IMG/VR virus record: IMGVR_UViG_3300046744_000205
Location: 1-61,200 of that record
DNA length: 61,200 bases
From: a virus
Strand: one strand, 5' to 3'
The position numbers and the translations under genes were made by a program. Below the pieces are notes generated by a model. It was not told the origin of the DNA, did no database searches, and saw only the letters and a program-made list of their open reading frames with translations. Positions 1 through 6,039 of the stretch are shown piece after piece (the first letter of the stretch is position 1; each line of letters starts with the position of its first letter).

Positions 1-311
1 CTGTTGTTTACAAAACGAATTGTTCTATAGGGAATCGCAGTTGCACTTGGAAGAGTAATAGTATACGTTCCTGAACCACCTGTCCAATCAAAATCAACTA
101 CGTTAACCATTTGAGTAAGTGTTGATGTTCCTCCTGCTGAAGCATTCACAAATAATACAGGCTCAAGTTTTGTAATTGACTCTGTGCAAGACTGACACAA
201 CTCATCAATGGTATACGCATCTCTCATTGCGTTAGCCTGTGAAGAACCTTTGTTCTCCGTTTCTACTCCCGGTGCTACTCCGTGAAATTTTGTCCCTGAT
301 GGTATTGGCAT
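1..311 (-). CDS. Virion structural/fibre-type protein, 3' truncated by window edge
   Basis: The first 103 codons of a protein nearly identical to the 154-aa product at 59317-59781; the C-terminus lies beyond the window. The N-terminus (MPIPSGTKFHG...KGSSQANAMRDAYTIDEL) matches the opening of the 709-aa repeat fibre at 56583-58712, pointing to a shared virion attachment module. The stop of the gene upstream in transcription (311-562) overlaps this start as TAATG. It is probably a small head or fibre decoration protein; exact role unknown. Confidence 0.75.
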   Translation of the reverse strand, partial: MPIPSGTKFHGVAPGVETENKGSSQANAMRDAYTIDELCQSCTESITKLEPVLFVNASAGGTSTLTQMVNVVDFDWTGGSGTYTITLPSATAIPYRTIRFVNN

Positions 312-562
312 TATCCTGTATATTTTTTAGTCACTCTTCCTGCCTTAGTGTTAGCTACAACAGTTTTACCTTTTCTTCCTGCTCTCTTTTTCTTACGAGC
401 AGTCTTTGCTCTCTCAGCCTTAGTCATAGACTTAGCCTTAGCAAGTGGCAGACAACGGTCAGGGTTCTTCTTATCCTTGCTTGTGCCACAAGCACCCTTT
501 ATTGACCCATCCGTTCCGATGCGTACCCACTTCTCGTCTCTCCACTTTTTTAACTCACCCAT
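311..562 (-). CDS. Small basic marine-phage protein (DUF5872-like), 83 aa
   Basis: Very Lys/Arg-rich protein with a KWVRIGTDGSIKGACGTS start, a CLPLAKAKSMTKAERAKTARKKK core and a basic tail. This pattern is recognisable from short proteins common in marine phages (DUF5872-like by memory). A near-identical paralogue lies at 60115-60369 and differs mainly at the C-terminus. The charge suggests nucleic-acid binding or packaging with DNA in the virion, but the function is unproven. It is translationally coupled to both neighbours by TAATG overlaps. Confidence 0.75.
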   Translation of the reverse strand: MGELKKWRDEKWVRIGTDGSIKGACGTSKDKKNPDRCLPLAKAKSMTKAERAKTARKKKRAGRKGKTVVANTKAGRVTKKYTG

Positions 563-723
563 TAGTAAGACTTCTTTTCACTTCCGTAATATGGGTTGTT
601 CTTTACAGTTCCTCCCATCATTTTTGCAAAAGATGTAGCTTGTGCTTTACCTGTTGCACTATAAGGGAATTTTTTTGTTTTCATCTTGCCCGATGTAGAG
701 CACTTATATTTTACTGTTGGCAT
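562..723 (-). CDS. Small basic protein, 53 aa
   Basis: Starts MPTVKYKCSTSGKMKT and ends NNPYYGSEKKSY, with Lys-rich composition. Its counterpart at 60369-60530 shares nearly all residues, and selection at the protein level between the two copies supports a real gene. The ATG overlaps no upstream gene, and the stop overlaps the start of 311-562 as TAATG. No function recognised. Confidence 0.7.
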   Translation of the reverse strand: MPTVKYKCSTSGKMKTKKFPYSATGKAQATSFAKMMGGTVKNNPYYGSEKKSY

Positions 724-727
724 AATA

Positions 728-850
728 TTATTTTTTTGGCTTAGTGTGTGTGTATCCTTTTTTCTTTAAAGAATTATGCTGAGCTAATGTTTTAGCTACT
801 TTTTTAATTCCTGTTTTACTATACATATTATGTACTTTAAATTTCTTCAT
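728..850 (-). CDS. Small basic protein, 40 aa, only in the left copy
   Basis: Encodes MKKFKVHNMYSKTGIKKVAK followed by a basic tail ending HTKPKK. Its start overlaps the stop of 850-1005 as TAATG, fitting the coupling pattern of this cluster. The right-hand duplicate lacks it entirely, so it behaves as an insertable accessory cistron. Function unknown. Confidence 0.6.
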   Translation of the reverse strand: MKKFKVHNMYSKTGIKKVAKTLAQHNSLKKKGYTHTKPKK

Positions 851-1005
851 TACTTCTTACTCTTCTTTGCGTAGTTAGGGTCTTTACAATATTTACTCGC
901 AGCCATATTCGCATATGCTGAAGGATAGGTATCAAAGGTTCGCTTTGCCCAAGCTATACCTGCTGAACATATCTTGTTACTTTTCTTTTTAGTTCTTCCT
1001 GCCAT
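850..1005 (-). CDS. Small basic protein with AWAKRTFDTYPSAYANMAAS motif, 51 aa
   Basis: A Lys-rich N-terminus (MAGRTKKKSNKICSAG) is followed by an AWAKRTFDTYPSAYAN segment and a Cys-containing tail. This motif recurs in short proteins of marine phages and is reminiscent of the DUF5872/DUF6321 group. A near-identical copy is at 60535-60690. It is coupled by TAATG to 1005-1136. A DNA-binding or virion role is inferred from charge only. Confidence 0.7.
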   Translation of the reverse strand: MAGRTKKKSNKICSAGIAWAKRTFDTYPSAYANMAASKYCKDPNYAKKSKK

Positions 1006-1136
1006 TACTTACCTTGTCCTATGTATTGTTTCTTATAGTTCTTTGAACCTTTATTGCTTGATGTCTTAGACTTAGCGTGTACTCCGGGTCTTTTAACTTT
1101 AGCCTTTTTATTATATGAAGATAGTGTTATTGCCAT
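1005..1136 (-). CDS. Small basic protein, 43 aa (KRPGVHAKSK family)
   Basis: Starts MAITLSSYNKKAKVKRPGVH and continues with a Lys/Ser-rich tail ending YIGQGK. The right-hand homologue (60827-60958) has the same length with about a dozen substitutions, showing protein-level conservation. Both ends use TAATG overlaps. The family is a recurrent short protein in marine phage genomes without assigned function. Confidence 0.7.
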   Translation of the reverse strand: MAITLSSYNKKAKVKRPGVHAKSKTSSNKGSKNYKKQYIGQGK

Positions 1137-1387
1137 TATTTTTTTCTTTTAATTCTCCCTATACCTGATCTTATTAATTGAGGTATATCTCCCAATCCTT
1201 TTAAACCTTTTACTTTAGTAGGAGCTACCCTGCCTTTTGTGTTTCTAGGATCTGAAACATTAGGAAGTTTTATTTTATCAATATCTTTGTCTTTCATCCC
1301 TATGTCATCGTATTTTTTTTTTATTTTAGCGTAATTTGCTACTAAGACATCTCCGGGCTTAACAACTTTAGGTTTTCCTTTGTTCAT
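1136..1387 (-). CDS. Conserved small protein, 83 aa
   Basis: Basic protein starting MNKGKPKVVKPGDVLVANYA, with a central KYDDIGMKDKDIDKIKLPNV and a C-terminal GLGDIPQLIRSGIGRI segment. It is the first gene of the leftward small-protein cluster and is homologous to the truncated gene at 60958-61200. The 43-bp gap to the divergent gene at 1431 carries a plausible promoter. No function recognised. Confidence 0.7.
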   Translation of the reverse strand: MNKGKPKVVKPGDVLVANYAKIKKKYDDIGMKDKDIDKIKLPNVSDPRNTKGRVAPTKVKGLKGLGDIPQLIRSGIGRIKRKK

Positions 1388-1394
1388 TTTTTAT

Positions 1395-1415
1395 TATCTT
1401 CGTATTGCAAATTTA
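1395..1415. promoter_or_regulatory. Overlapping divergent -7 boxes
   Basis: The intergenic gap holds TATCTTCG on the plus strand (1395-1402), reading toward the winged-helix gene, and TAAATTTG on the minus strand (1408-1415), reading toward 1136-1387. Both resemble the Bacteroidota TAnnTTTG element. No good -33 TTTG is present at 19-20 nt for either, so the call is tentative. Confidence 0.4.
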
Positions 1416-1430
1416 ATCAATTTTATTTTT

Positions 1431-1883
1431 ATGTCTAAACATAACCCTGCACACGATTATTTAAAATATTGGAAGGTTGTTAGGTATTTTGTAAAAGCCA
1501 AATATAAAATAAATACAGCAGATCTAGATATGCTATTATTTTTATACTCTGAAAGGTATTTCTCAAAAAGTCAATTTAAAGAATTTAATGAACTACTATC
1601 TTGGGATATAAATAGATTTAGTAGGTTACTTAGAGATGGTTGGATATCAGTATTTAGAAAACGTCAAGGTAATAAAAAAACATTGTACGAATTATCGTAC
1701 AAAGGAAAACGAATGATTTCTTCTATATATAGTAAACTAAACGGAGAAGAAATACCAATGGACCGATCAAACAACCCTATGTACGCTAAAAACGTAAGTT
1801 ATTCAGATAAGGTATACAAAAACTTTATAACAGATATGAACAAATACATTAGAGAACAACGACAACATCATTCTCAGAAATGA
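1431..1883 (+). CDS. Winged-helix DNA-binding protein (MarR-like fold), 150 aa
   Basis: Starts MSKHNPAHDYLKYWKVV and contains a helix-rich DLDMLLFLYSERYFS / LSWDINRFSRLLRDGWISVFRKR / LYELSYKGKRMI arrangement. This looks like a MarR-type winged helix: recognition helix, then a beta-hairpin wing. The ATG at 1431 is preferred over upstream in-frame codons because those overlap the promoter region. It is the only rightward gene between leftward genes, and its 3' end overlaps the 3' end of groES (1849-1883) convergently. It is a candidate transcriptional regulator of the neighbouring late or chaperonin genes. Confidence 0.7.
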   Translation: MSKHNPAHDYLKYWKVVRYFVKAKYKINTADLDMLLFLYSERYFSKSQFKEFNELLSWDINRFSRLLRDGWISVFRKRQGNKKTLYELSYKGKRMISSIYSKLNGEEIPMDRSNNPMYAKNVSYSDKVYKNFITDMNKYIREQRQHHSQK

Positions 1884-2106
1884 TGGTGTATGGCTCATTC
1901 TCAATCAGCATTGTAAACCCTGCTCGCTTATCGTAGTATATCTCGTCATCTTCCTTAATGACCTCTACTGTACTACCCGGCTTTACAACCTTACCCTTCT
2001 TATATCGCATCTGATTTGCATCTTCTGCTGACAACAACAACCCGGAGGAGGTTTTGATTTCCTCCTCGATTGTTTTAATCACTATATACTTTCCTATTGG
2101 TTTCAT
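1849..2106 (-). CDS. groES: Co-chaperonin GroES (Cpn10), phage-encoded
   Basis: An 85-aa protein with the Cpn10 opening MKPIGKYIVIKTIEEE, then a mobile-loop region with the SGLLL hydrophobic tripeptide context (residues ~20-24), a KGKVVKPG strand and a C-terminal YTIISENDVVVVL. The length is slightly short of bacterial GroES (~95 aa). It caps the GroEL ring during folding. The start overlaps the groEL stop by 4 nt (ATGA-type coupling), so the order is groEL-groES, the reverse of the usual bacterial operon. The 3' end overlaps the convergent winged-helix gene. Confidence 0.9.
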   Translation of the reverse strand: MKPIGKYIVIKTIEEEIKTSSGLLLSAEDANQMRYKKGKVVKPGSTVEVIKEDDEIYYDKRAGFTMLIENEPYTIISENDVVVVL

Positions 2107-3707
2107 TTCTCTTCGTAGCTTCTTGCCATTGTTATAATAGCGTTAGTGGATAGAATAGTTACCGCAACTGATACAGCATTCTGTAGTGCGTTCTTAGTTA
2201 CCTTCAACGGGTCAATAACACCCATCTTGTACATATCACCGAACTCACCTGTCTTAGCATTGTATCCGTAATTCTTTACAGGGTTATCTGTCAGCTTTGA
2301 CGATATGTCATCAACACTTACTCCTGCGTTTCTTATAATTTGCTTAAATGGTTCTAAGCAAGCATAAGCCATAATCTCAACTGCTTTATGGTTATAATCT
2401 TTTCTCTCACCAATAGATGCAACACTAGCGTGCTCTAATGCTACACCACCTCCGGGTAATATACCTTCCTCAAGTGCTGAACGTACTGCACAGACAGCAT
2501 CATCAATCCTGTCATATAGCTCCTTCTGCTCAAGGTCCGTCTTACCACCGGCATATATCACACCTATACCACCTGTTAGTGATGCGATACGAGATAGTAT
2601 AAATTCTTTAGCTTCTTTGTTAGCTGCGTTCTTATGCTGCTCCCATAGCTGCTCAACCCTCTCATCAATCACATCACTATGCGTGTCCTCATCTTTAATG
2701 ATAATAGTTGACTTATCCTCTGCAATAATCTTAGCTGCGTGACCTAGGTCCTCCATTGTCATAATGCTCAGGTCATCACCTGTCTTCTCAGAGAAGTATG
2801 TTGCACCTACCGAGATAGCTATGTCCTGCATCAGCTCGTGCTGCTTGTAACCAAAGTTAGGTGGCTGAACCACACATACCTTCAGGTTACTCTTCATCAC
2901 ATTCGCTGCTAGCGTGTTAAGTACGTTAGTTGAACACGGTGCTATAATCAATAACTTCTTATTTTCCTGTATGATTGGTTTAAGTATGGTCTCAATGTTT
3001 AGTATGTTTGCTATCTCAGCATCACTAACCAACACATATGTATCTTCTAATATACATTCATCCTTCTTTTGATCATTAATGAACAATGGACTAGAGTACC
3101 CTCTATCAACCTTTATACCTCTAGTAGATTCATAATACGTCTCAGACGTCTGCGACCTATCTACGGTCACTATACCGTTCTCTCCTACATCCCCATAAAC
3201 ATCCGCTATGATCTTTCCTAACTCCGGGTCGTTATTTGCAGAAATAGTTGCCACATCTTTGAGGTTTTTCTTTGTAACCTTCCTAGATGACTTCTTTAAG
3301 TTCGCAACAACATCTTCTGTTATCTTTACCATATCACGAAGTACCTCTGTCTTATTTGTGTCATCAATCAGCTCCATACCCTTTAAGACCAAAGCCTCAG
3401 TAAGTACAATAGCTGTTGTCGTTCCATCACCTGCTGATGATGCCGTACGTTCAGAAGCCTCCTTCATCATACGAACCGCTAAGTTCTCTACAGGGTCAAT
3501 TAAGCTAACTGCCTTAGCTACTGTGACACCATCCTTGGTTACTGTAATGCCGTGTGTGTGATTTGGTGATTCGATGAGTACAGTCTGACCTGACGGTCCT
3601 AATGTTGATTTGACTGCATCTGAAATGGTTTTTATACCATTGATGAGTTTGTCTCTTCCCTCCTTACCGAATTTTAAGTTCTTCGGAGTGTATCCGGATT
3701 CATTCAT
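2103..3707 (-). CDS. groEL: Chaperonin GroEL (Cpn60), phage-encoded
   Basis: A 534-aa group I chaperonin. ATP-site motifs are visible: TLGPSGQTV (residues 35-43), KDGVTVAKA (58-66), GDGTTTA (93-99), and the C-terminal signature AVRSALEEGILPGGGVAL. The Asp in the RIDDAV segment, matching the hydrolysis Asp398 region of E. coli GroEL, is kept. The C-terminus ends MARSYEEK and lacks the Gly-Gly-Met tail of bacterial GroEL. It probably folds capsid or tail proteins, alone or mixed with host rings. The divergence from host sequences and the tail loss indicate a phage lineage rather than a recent acquisition. It has its own promoter 22 nt upstream. Confidence 0.95.
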   Translation of the reverse strand: MNESGYTPKNLKFGKEGRDKLINGIKTISDAVKSTLGPSGQTVLIESPNHTHGITVTKDGVTVAKAVSLIDPVENLAVRMMKEASERTASSAGDGTTTAIVLTEALVLKGMELIDDTNKTEVLRDMVKITEDVVANLKKSSRKVTKKNLKDVATISANNDPELGKIIADVYGDVGENGIVTVDRSQTSETYYESTRGIKVDRGYSSPLFINDQKKDECILEDTYVLVSDAEIANILNIETILKPIIQENKKLLIIAPCSTNVLNTLAANVMKSNLKVCVVQPPNFGYKQHELMQDIAISVGATYFSEKTGDDLSIMTMEDLGHAAKIIAEDKSTIIIKDEDTHSDVIDERVEQLWEQHKNAANKEAKEFILSRIASLTGGIGVIYAGGKTDLEQKELYDRIDDAVCAVRSALEEGILPGGGVALEHASVASIGERKDYNHKAVEIMAYACLEPFKQIIRNAGVSVDDISSKLTDNPVKNYGYNAKTGEFGDMYKMGVIDPLKVTKNALQNAVSVAVTILSTNAIITMARSYEEK

Positions 3708-3728
3708 ATTAAATTAAATTATTTGCAG

Positions 3729-3758
3729 CAAATATAAATAATTTTAACGAATGATCAA
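3729..3758 (-). promoter_or_regulatory. Promoter of groEL-groES
   Basis: On the minus strand, TTG (3756-3758) and TATATTTG (3729-3736) are separated by 19 nt. This matches the Bacteroidota sigma factor consensus (-33 TTG/TTTG, -7 TAnnTTTG). Transcription would start near 3722, about 15 nt before the groEL ATG. An inverted copy of the AATCGTCA iteron (TGACGATTTT, 3760-3769) abuts the -33 element and could be an operator. Confidence 0.75.
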
Positions 3759-3782
3759 GTGACGATTTTCATTTTTTCTATA

Positions 3783-3811
3783 TAGTAGTAGTAGTAGTAG
3801 TAGTAGTAGTA
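3783..3811. repeat. TAG trinucleotide microsatellite (about 9.7 units)
   Basis: Nine uninterrupted TAG units followed by TA lie between the groEL promoter and iteron array A. A TAC tract, the reverse complement class, sits at the equivalent place before array B (15038-15052). Such tracts are prone to length changes. Confidence 0.9.
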
Positions 3812-3841
3812 ATTTTTTTTTCTCAATTATTTTAGGGTAAA

Positions 3842-3951
3842 AATCGTCAAAATCGTCAAGGTATTTGATAATCAGGCTTTTAACCTCTGAAAATCGTCAC
3901 AAAATCGTCAGAAAATCGTCAAAAATCGTCACAAAAAAGGGGATAATCGTG
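3842..3951. repeat. Iteron array A (AATCGTCA)
   Basis: Six direct copies of AATCGTCA start at 3842, 3851, 3892, 3903, 3914 and 3924. A degenerate AATCGTGA follows at 3944, and an inverted copy lies at 3760-3769. Spacings of 9-11 nt place sites on nearly the same helical face. The first four copies have 9-41-11 spacing, identical to array B upstream of the primase-helicase. It may be an origin iteron set or an operator for a phage DNA-binding protein. Confidence 0.85.
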
Positions 3952-3996
3952 AAATTACCCCCTATAAACAATTAAAACACAATATAAACAAACTAT

Positions 3997-4170
3997 TTAT
4001 AGTCCGAATATTTTTGATTTTATCTCTCCCAATGCAACTCCTTGAGATAACATTGCGATTTTTTCCATCTTCTTGATGGCTTTTTTATTTTCAACAGCTT
4101 GTTGGATTCCTGTTACTCCATCTTTATTTTTTTGAAGGTGTCCCTTCAATCTATTTTTTGAATTGATCAT
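3997..4170 (-). CDS. Small basic protein, 57 aa
   Basis: Starts MINSKNRLKGHLQKNKDGV and ends GEIKSKIFGL, with a helical, Lys-rich middle. The start overlaps the stop of 4167-4316 as ATGA, so the two form a coupled leftward pair. No family recognised. Confidence 0.55.
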   Translation of the reverse strand: MINSKNRLKGHLQKNKDGVTGIQQAVENKKAIKKMEKIAMLSQGVALGEIKSKIFGL

Positions 4171-4316
4171 AGTTTTTGATATCTAATGTGTAAACTTAAT
4201 AAACCTAAGTACAAGATAAACTCTCCGTAGTCAAAATCCTTATCTACCCCGTAATAAGAAAAGCCTAACGCAAAACCTATCTGAAGCCTGTTCTGTAGAC
4301 TTATCTCATACTGCAT
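4167..4316 (-). CDS. Small protein, 49 aa, possibly membrane-associated
   Basis: Starts MQYEISLQNRLQIGFALGFS and continues with aromatic and leucine-rich segments (YGEFILYLGLLSLHIRYQ). This could be one weak membrane segment or a beta-rich peptide. A TATATTTG box lies just upstream on the minus strand (4320-4327), too close for a long leader. It is the first gene of the leftward 4316-3997 pair. Confidence 0.5.
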   Translation of the reverse strand: MQYEISLQNRLQIGFALGFSYYGVDKDFDYGEFILYLGLLSLHIRYQKL

Positions 4317-4319
4317 ATG

Positions 4320-4327
4320 CAAATATA
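4320..4327 (-). promoter_or_regulatory. -7 element TATATTTG for the 4316-3997 pair
   Basis: A perfect TAnnTTTG box on the minus strand lies 4 nt before the ATG at 4316. With initiation about 7 nt downstream, the transcript would be leaderless or start inside the codon region, so a start further inside is possible. No clear TTTG is present at -33; a TTGG lies about 24 nt upstream. Confidence 0.4.
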
Positions 4328-4344
4328 GCATTTTATCAGATATA

Positions 4345-4375
4345 TAGAACCAACGGGTTCTAGGGTTTTTTTATA
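4345..4375 (+). terminator. Hairpin followed by T-run
   Basis: TAGAACC (4345-4351) pairs with GGTTCTA (4356-4362) around a 4-nt AACG loop, followed by GGG and a 7-T run. The geometry is that of an intrinsic terminator on the plus strand. No plus-strand gene precedes it closely, so it may insulate the origin-like region. Confidence 0.4.
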
Positions 4376-4608
4376 AAAAGTTTTAAAAAAGAAAAACAAT
4401 TTTTTTTTTGGCTAGGGGAGTGTCTAGTATTGTGGTCACATGGATTTTTTGGCGAATTAGTATAGGCATGGCTATCGCCATAGGCTATGGCTAGCTTTTA
4501 CGCTAGCTATACCCACCTAAACGCTGTGCCGTATGGCTGTGGCTGTGGCTGTTGTAGTTCATAGTGAACTTGCTTGCTTGCTTTGCTAGGGAATAAAGGG
4601 ATTGAGAG

Positions 4609-4626
4609 TTTCCGACATGTCGGAAA
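4609..4626. repeat. Dispersed palindrome copy 1 (centre AT)
   Basis: Perfect 18-nt palindrome TTTCCGACATGTCGGAAA inside the origin-like region, far from any start codon. First of eleven copies, all between 4.6 and 15.0 kb. Confidence 0.95.
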
Positions 4627-4872
4627 AGGTAAACACGCACTACAAAGGAAGATAACCCAATCACCCGTATTCACTAGGGTAAACAAAACATAGTGTTAAC
4701 ATTTGTTAAAAAAAGCTCATGGAAATAGCCTTGAGCTCATGATCAAAACTGATCAAAAATTAACATTTGTTAATGAGATATGGGCATTTTTAGCCTATTT
4801 TTAGGGTAGCATCAGAATCCTCTATCCACAACTTATCCACAGGGTAAAGCCTTGGAAATACTAGGAATGTGC

Positions 4873-4890
4873 TTTCCGATGGGTCGGAAA
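4873..4890. repeat. Dispersed palindrome copy 2 (TTTCCGATGGGTCGGAAA)
   Basis: The stem TTTCCGA/TCGGAAA is kept while the central four bases are TGGG. It lies 14 nt upstream of the -33 box of the first early promoter. Confidence 0.95.
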
Positions 4891-4903
4891 AGTGTCCGTT
4901 CAA

Positions 4904-4935
4904 TTTGCGTACATCAAATGTATAATGTATATTTG
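4904..4935 (+). promoter_or_regulatory. Early promoter P1
   Basis: TTTG (4904-4907), 20 nt, then TATATTTG (4928-4935): a consensus Bacteroidota promoter. Transcription would start near 4942, about 30 nt before the ATG at 4973. It shares the TTTGCGTAC -33 extension with the promoter at 11834. Confidence 0.8.
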
Positions 4936-4972
4936 TATCAAATAATTTAATAATAACATAAAAACAATTATC

Positions 4973-5740
4973 ATGAAAAAAACAATTGAAATTAAGTACA
5001 ACGACTTACTAGAAGTCAACAAAGTAAAGGCTTTCACTAGCCTAGAGAGACAAAACGAATTCGACAAATTCAAGAACATCACATTGGCGAAGTCATTAAT
5101 CATTGGTAAACATATCGCATGGTATGAAGACAAGGGTAGTGAGATGCTAGCAAATGACAACTTCAAGTTTGACTTTAGCAAAACCAAGGATGGGATTATC
5201 AAGACTGCTAAAGCGGGAGAGCAAACTTCAATGAATGCTAAAAATGAAAATTGCGAATTTGTTCACTTTTCTGCTCACTTTTATGGAATCAAAAAATCTG
5301 ATTCTTATGATGCGAGAAAGGTTTACAAGATTGACAAGAAAGTGATTGATGCTTTTCTAGAGCAAATCCAAAAAGATGACAATGCTCTAGCAATGAGAAT
5401 TTCATCGCTTATCAAATTTGCCAAGCAACTAGATGCGGGAGTTAGCCCAGAGGAACAAAATTCCGACGCGTCGGAAAAAGATGAAAGCAAAAAGGCTAGT
5501 CGCAAAGCGAATGTAGTTTTCAGAGTGGGAGCAAATCAGTTCACCGAGTTTGAAGATGGCAAGACCGAAATTAAGGGAGATGCTGAAAAGCTAATCGAGC
5601 AAGCCAAAGCAATGATAGCCAAGCTGAAAATGCAACAAGCTAGAGATGCAAAAAAGCAAGAGCAAGCCGACAAGAAAAAAGCGAAGTCTGATGCAAAGCG
5701 AGCAGAGGAACAAGCGAAGGCTGACATGGAAACGGCTTAA
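4973..5740 (+). CDS. Unknown lysine-rich early protein, 255 aa
   Basis: First gene of the early region, with its own promoter and a strong terminator, so a monocistronic unit next to the origin-like region. The N-terminal ~150 residues look globular (MKKTIEIKYNDLLEVNKVKA...HFSAHFYGIKKS). The last ~55 residues are a charged Ala/Lys/Glu coiled coil (AKAMIAKLKMQQARDAKKQE...). A TTCCGACGCGTCGGAA palindrome is inserted in frame near residues 163-168 (SDASEK) at the linker between the two halves. Position next to the origin suggests a replication or takeover role, but no family is recognised. Confidence 0.8.
   Translation: MKKTIEIKYNDLLEVNKVKAFTSLERQNEFDKFKNITLAKSLIIGKHIAWYEDKGSEMLANDNFKFDFSKTKDGIIKTAKAGEQTSMNAKNENCEFVHFSAHFYGIKKSDSYDARKVYKIDKKVIDAFLEQIQKDDNALAMRISSLIKFAKQLDAGVSPEEQNSDASEKDESKKASRKANVVFRVGANQFTEFEDGKTEIKGDAEKLIEQAKAMIAKLKMQQARDAKKQEQADKKKAKSDAKRAEEQAKADMETA
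5461..5476. repeat. Dispersed palindrome copy 3 (centre GC), inside a CDS
   Basis: TTCCGACGCGTCGGAA sits within the 255-aa gene and is translated as S-D-A-S-E in a linker. The element is open in all three frames, which lets it enter genes without truncating them. Confidence 0.95.
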
Positions 5741-5757
5741 GCCTAACCACTAACCAC

Positions 5758-5787
5758 AAGCCCACTCATTGAGTGGGCTTTTTTTTT
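5758..5787 (+). terminator. Strong intrinsic terminator
   Basis: An 11-bp perfect stem AAGCCCACTCA/TGAGTGGGCTT with a 1-nt centre (5758-5780) is followed by a run of nine T (5779-5787). It closes the 4973-5740 transcription unit 17 nt after the stop codon. Confidence 0.9.
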
Positions 5788-5880
5788 ATAATTTTTTTTT
5801 CAAAAAACTATCATATTGTATATAATACTTTGTATTATATGATATGATTTATGTTTGATTACTATGTAATCAAACTATCA

Positions 5881-5917
5881 TCGGCGGTCGCGGGGCAGGT
5901 CGGCGGTCGCGGGCAGA
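5881..5917. repeat. GC-rich tandem direct repeat
   Basis: TCGGCGGTCGCGGGGCAGG (5881-5899) is followed directly by TCGGCGGTCGCGGGCAG (5900-5917, one G fewer). About 80% GC contrasts sharply with the AT-rich surroundings, suggesting a protein-binding site or a recently inserted sequence. Confidence 0.85.
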
Positions 5918-5928
5918 TCCAAAAAAGC

Positions 5929-5946
5929 TTTCCGACGTGTCGGAAA
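5929..5946. repeat. Dispersed palindrome copy 4 (centre GT)
   Basis: TTTCCGACGTGTCGGAAA lies in the intergenic region before the 50-aa gene, about 95 nt upstream of promoter P2. Confidence 0.95.
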
Positions 5947-6039
5947 ATTCAACATAAATTTATCAAAAAAATAAAAACCAAAATGAAAACAAAAAATCAT
6001 CAAAAATAAAAAGAAAACAAAAAGAAAACTCTACTAAAA

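Larger units (their letters stand above)
1..1387. repeat. Left copy of diverged terminal duplication
   Basis: This segment repeats 59471-61200 in the same orientation. The first ~125 bases are identical; by eye about 10 substitutions occur in the first 310. The copies differ by whole small genes: the left has a 40-aa gene (728-850) absent on the right, and the right has a 111-aa gene (59783-60118) and a 46-aa gene (60690-60830) absent on the left. Likely overlapping ends of a circular or circularly permuted genome assembled from two strain variants; a true imperfect duplication is the alternative. Confidence 0.85.
4376..4972. other. Origin-like non-coding region with DnaA boxes
   Basis: No gene is seen over about 600 nt. 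The segment holds TTATCCACA (4833-4841), a perfect DnaA-box consensus, and CTATCCACA (4822-4830) three bases before it. TTAACATTTGTTAA occurs twice (4696-4709, 4760-4773), and GATCAAAA occurs twice (4741-4758). GC-rich inverted and simple repeats lie at 4461-4555 (GCTAGC pairs, GGCTGT triplets), with CTTG repeats near 4569. Two TTTCCGAC palindromes lie at 4609 and 4873, and the first early promoter is at 4904. This is consistent with a replication origin using DnaA or the phage DnaA-domain-IV proteins. Confidence 0.6.
5788..6039. other. Intergenic region with inverted repeats and GC-rich direct repeat
   Basis: No gene is seen. It contains a long imperfect AT-rich inverted repeat (about 5808-5846), a perfect inverted repeat GTTTGATTAC-TAT-GTAATCAAAC (5853-5875), the GC-rich direct repeat at 5881-5917 and a palindrome at 5929. 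The end leads into promoter P2. Confidence 0.6.

Noticed and set aside
3783-3931. Possible CRISPR array from TAG repeats and AATCGTCA sites
   Set aside because: Repeat units are 3 or 8 nt with 1-33 nt gaps, no 25-40 nt repeats with unique spacers and no cas genes; they are a microsatellite and iterons.
4900-5202. Minus-strand frame opposite the 255-aa gene
   Set aside because: It crosses promoter P1 in antisense and lies opposite a gene with promoter and terminator.
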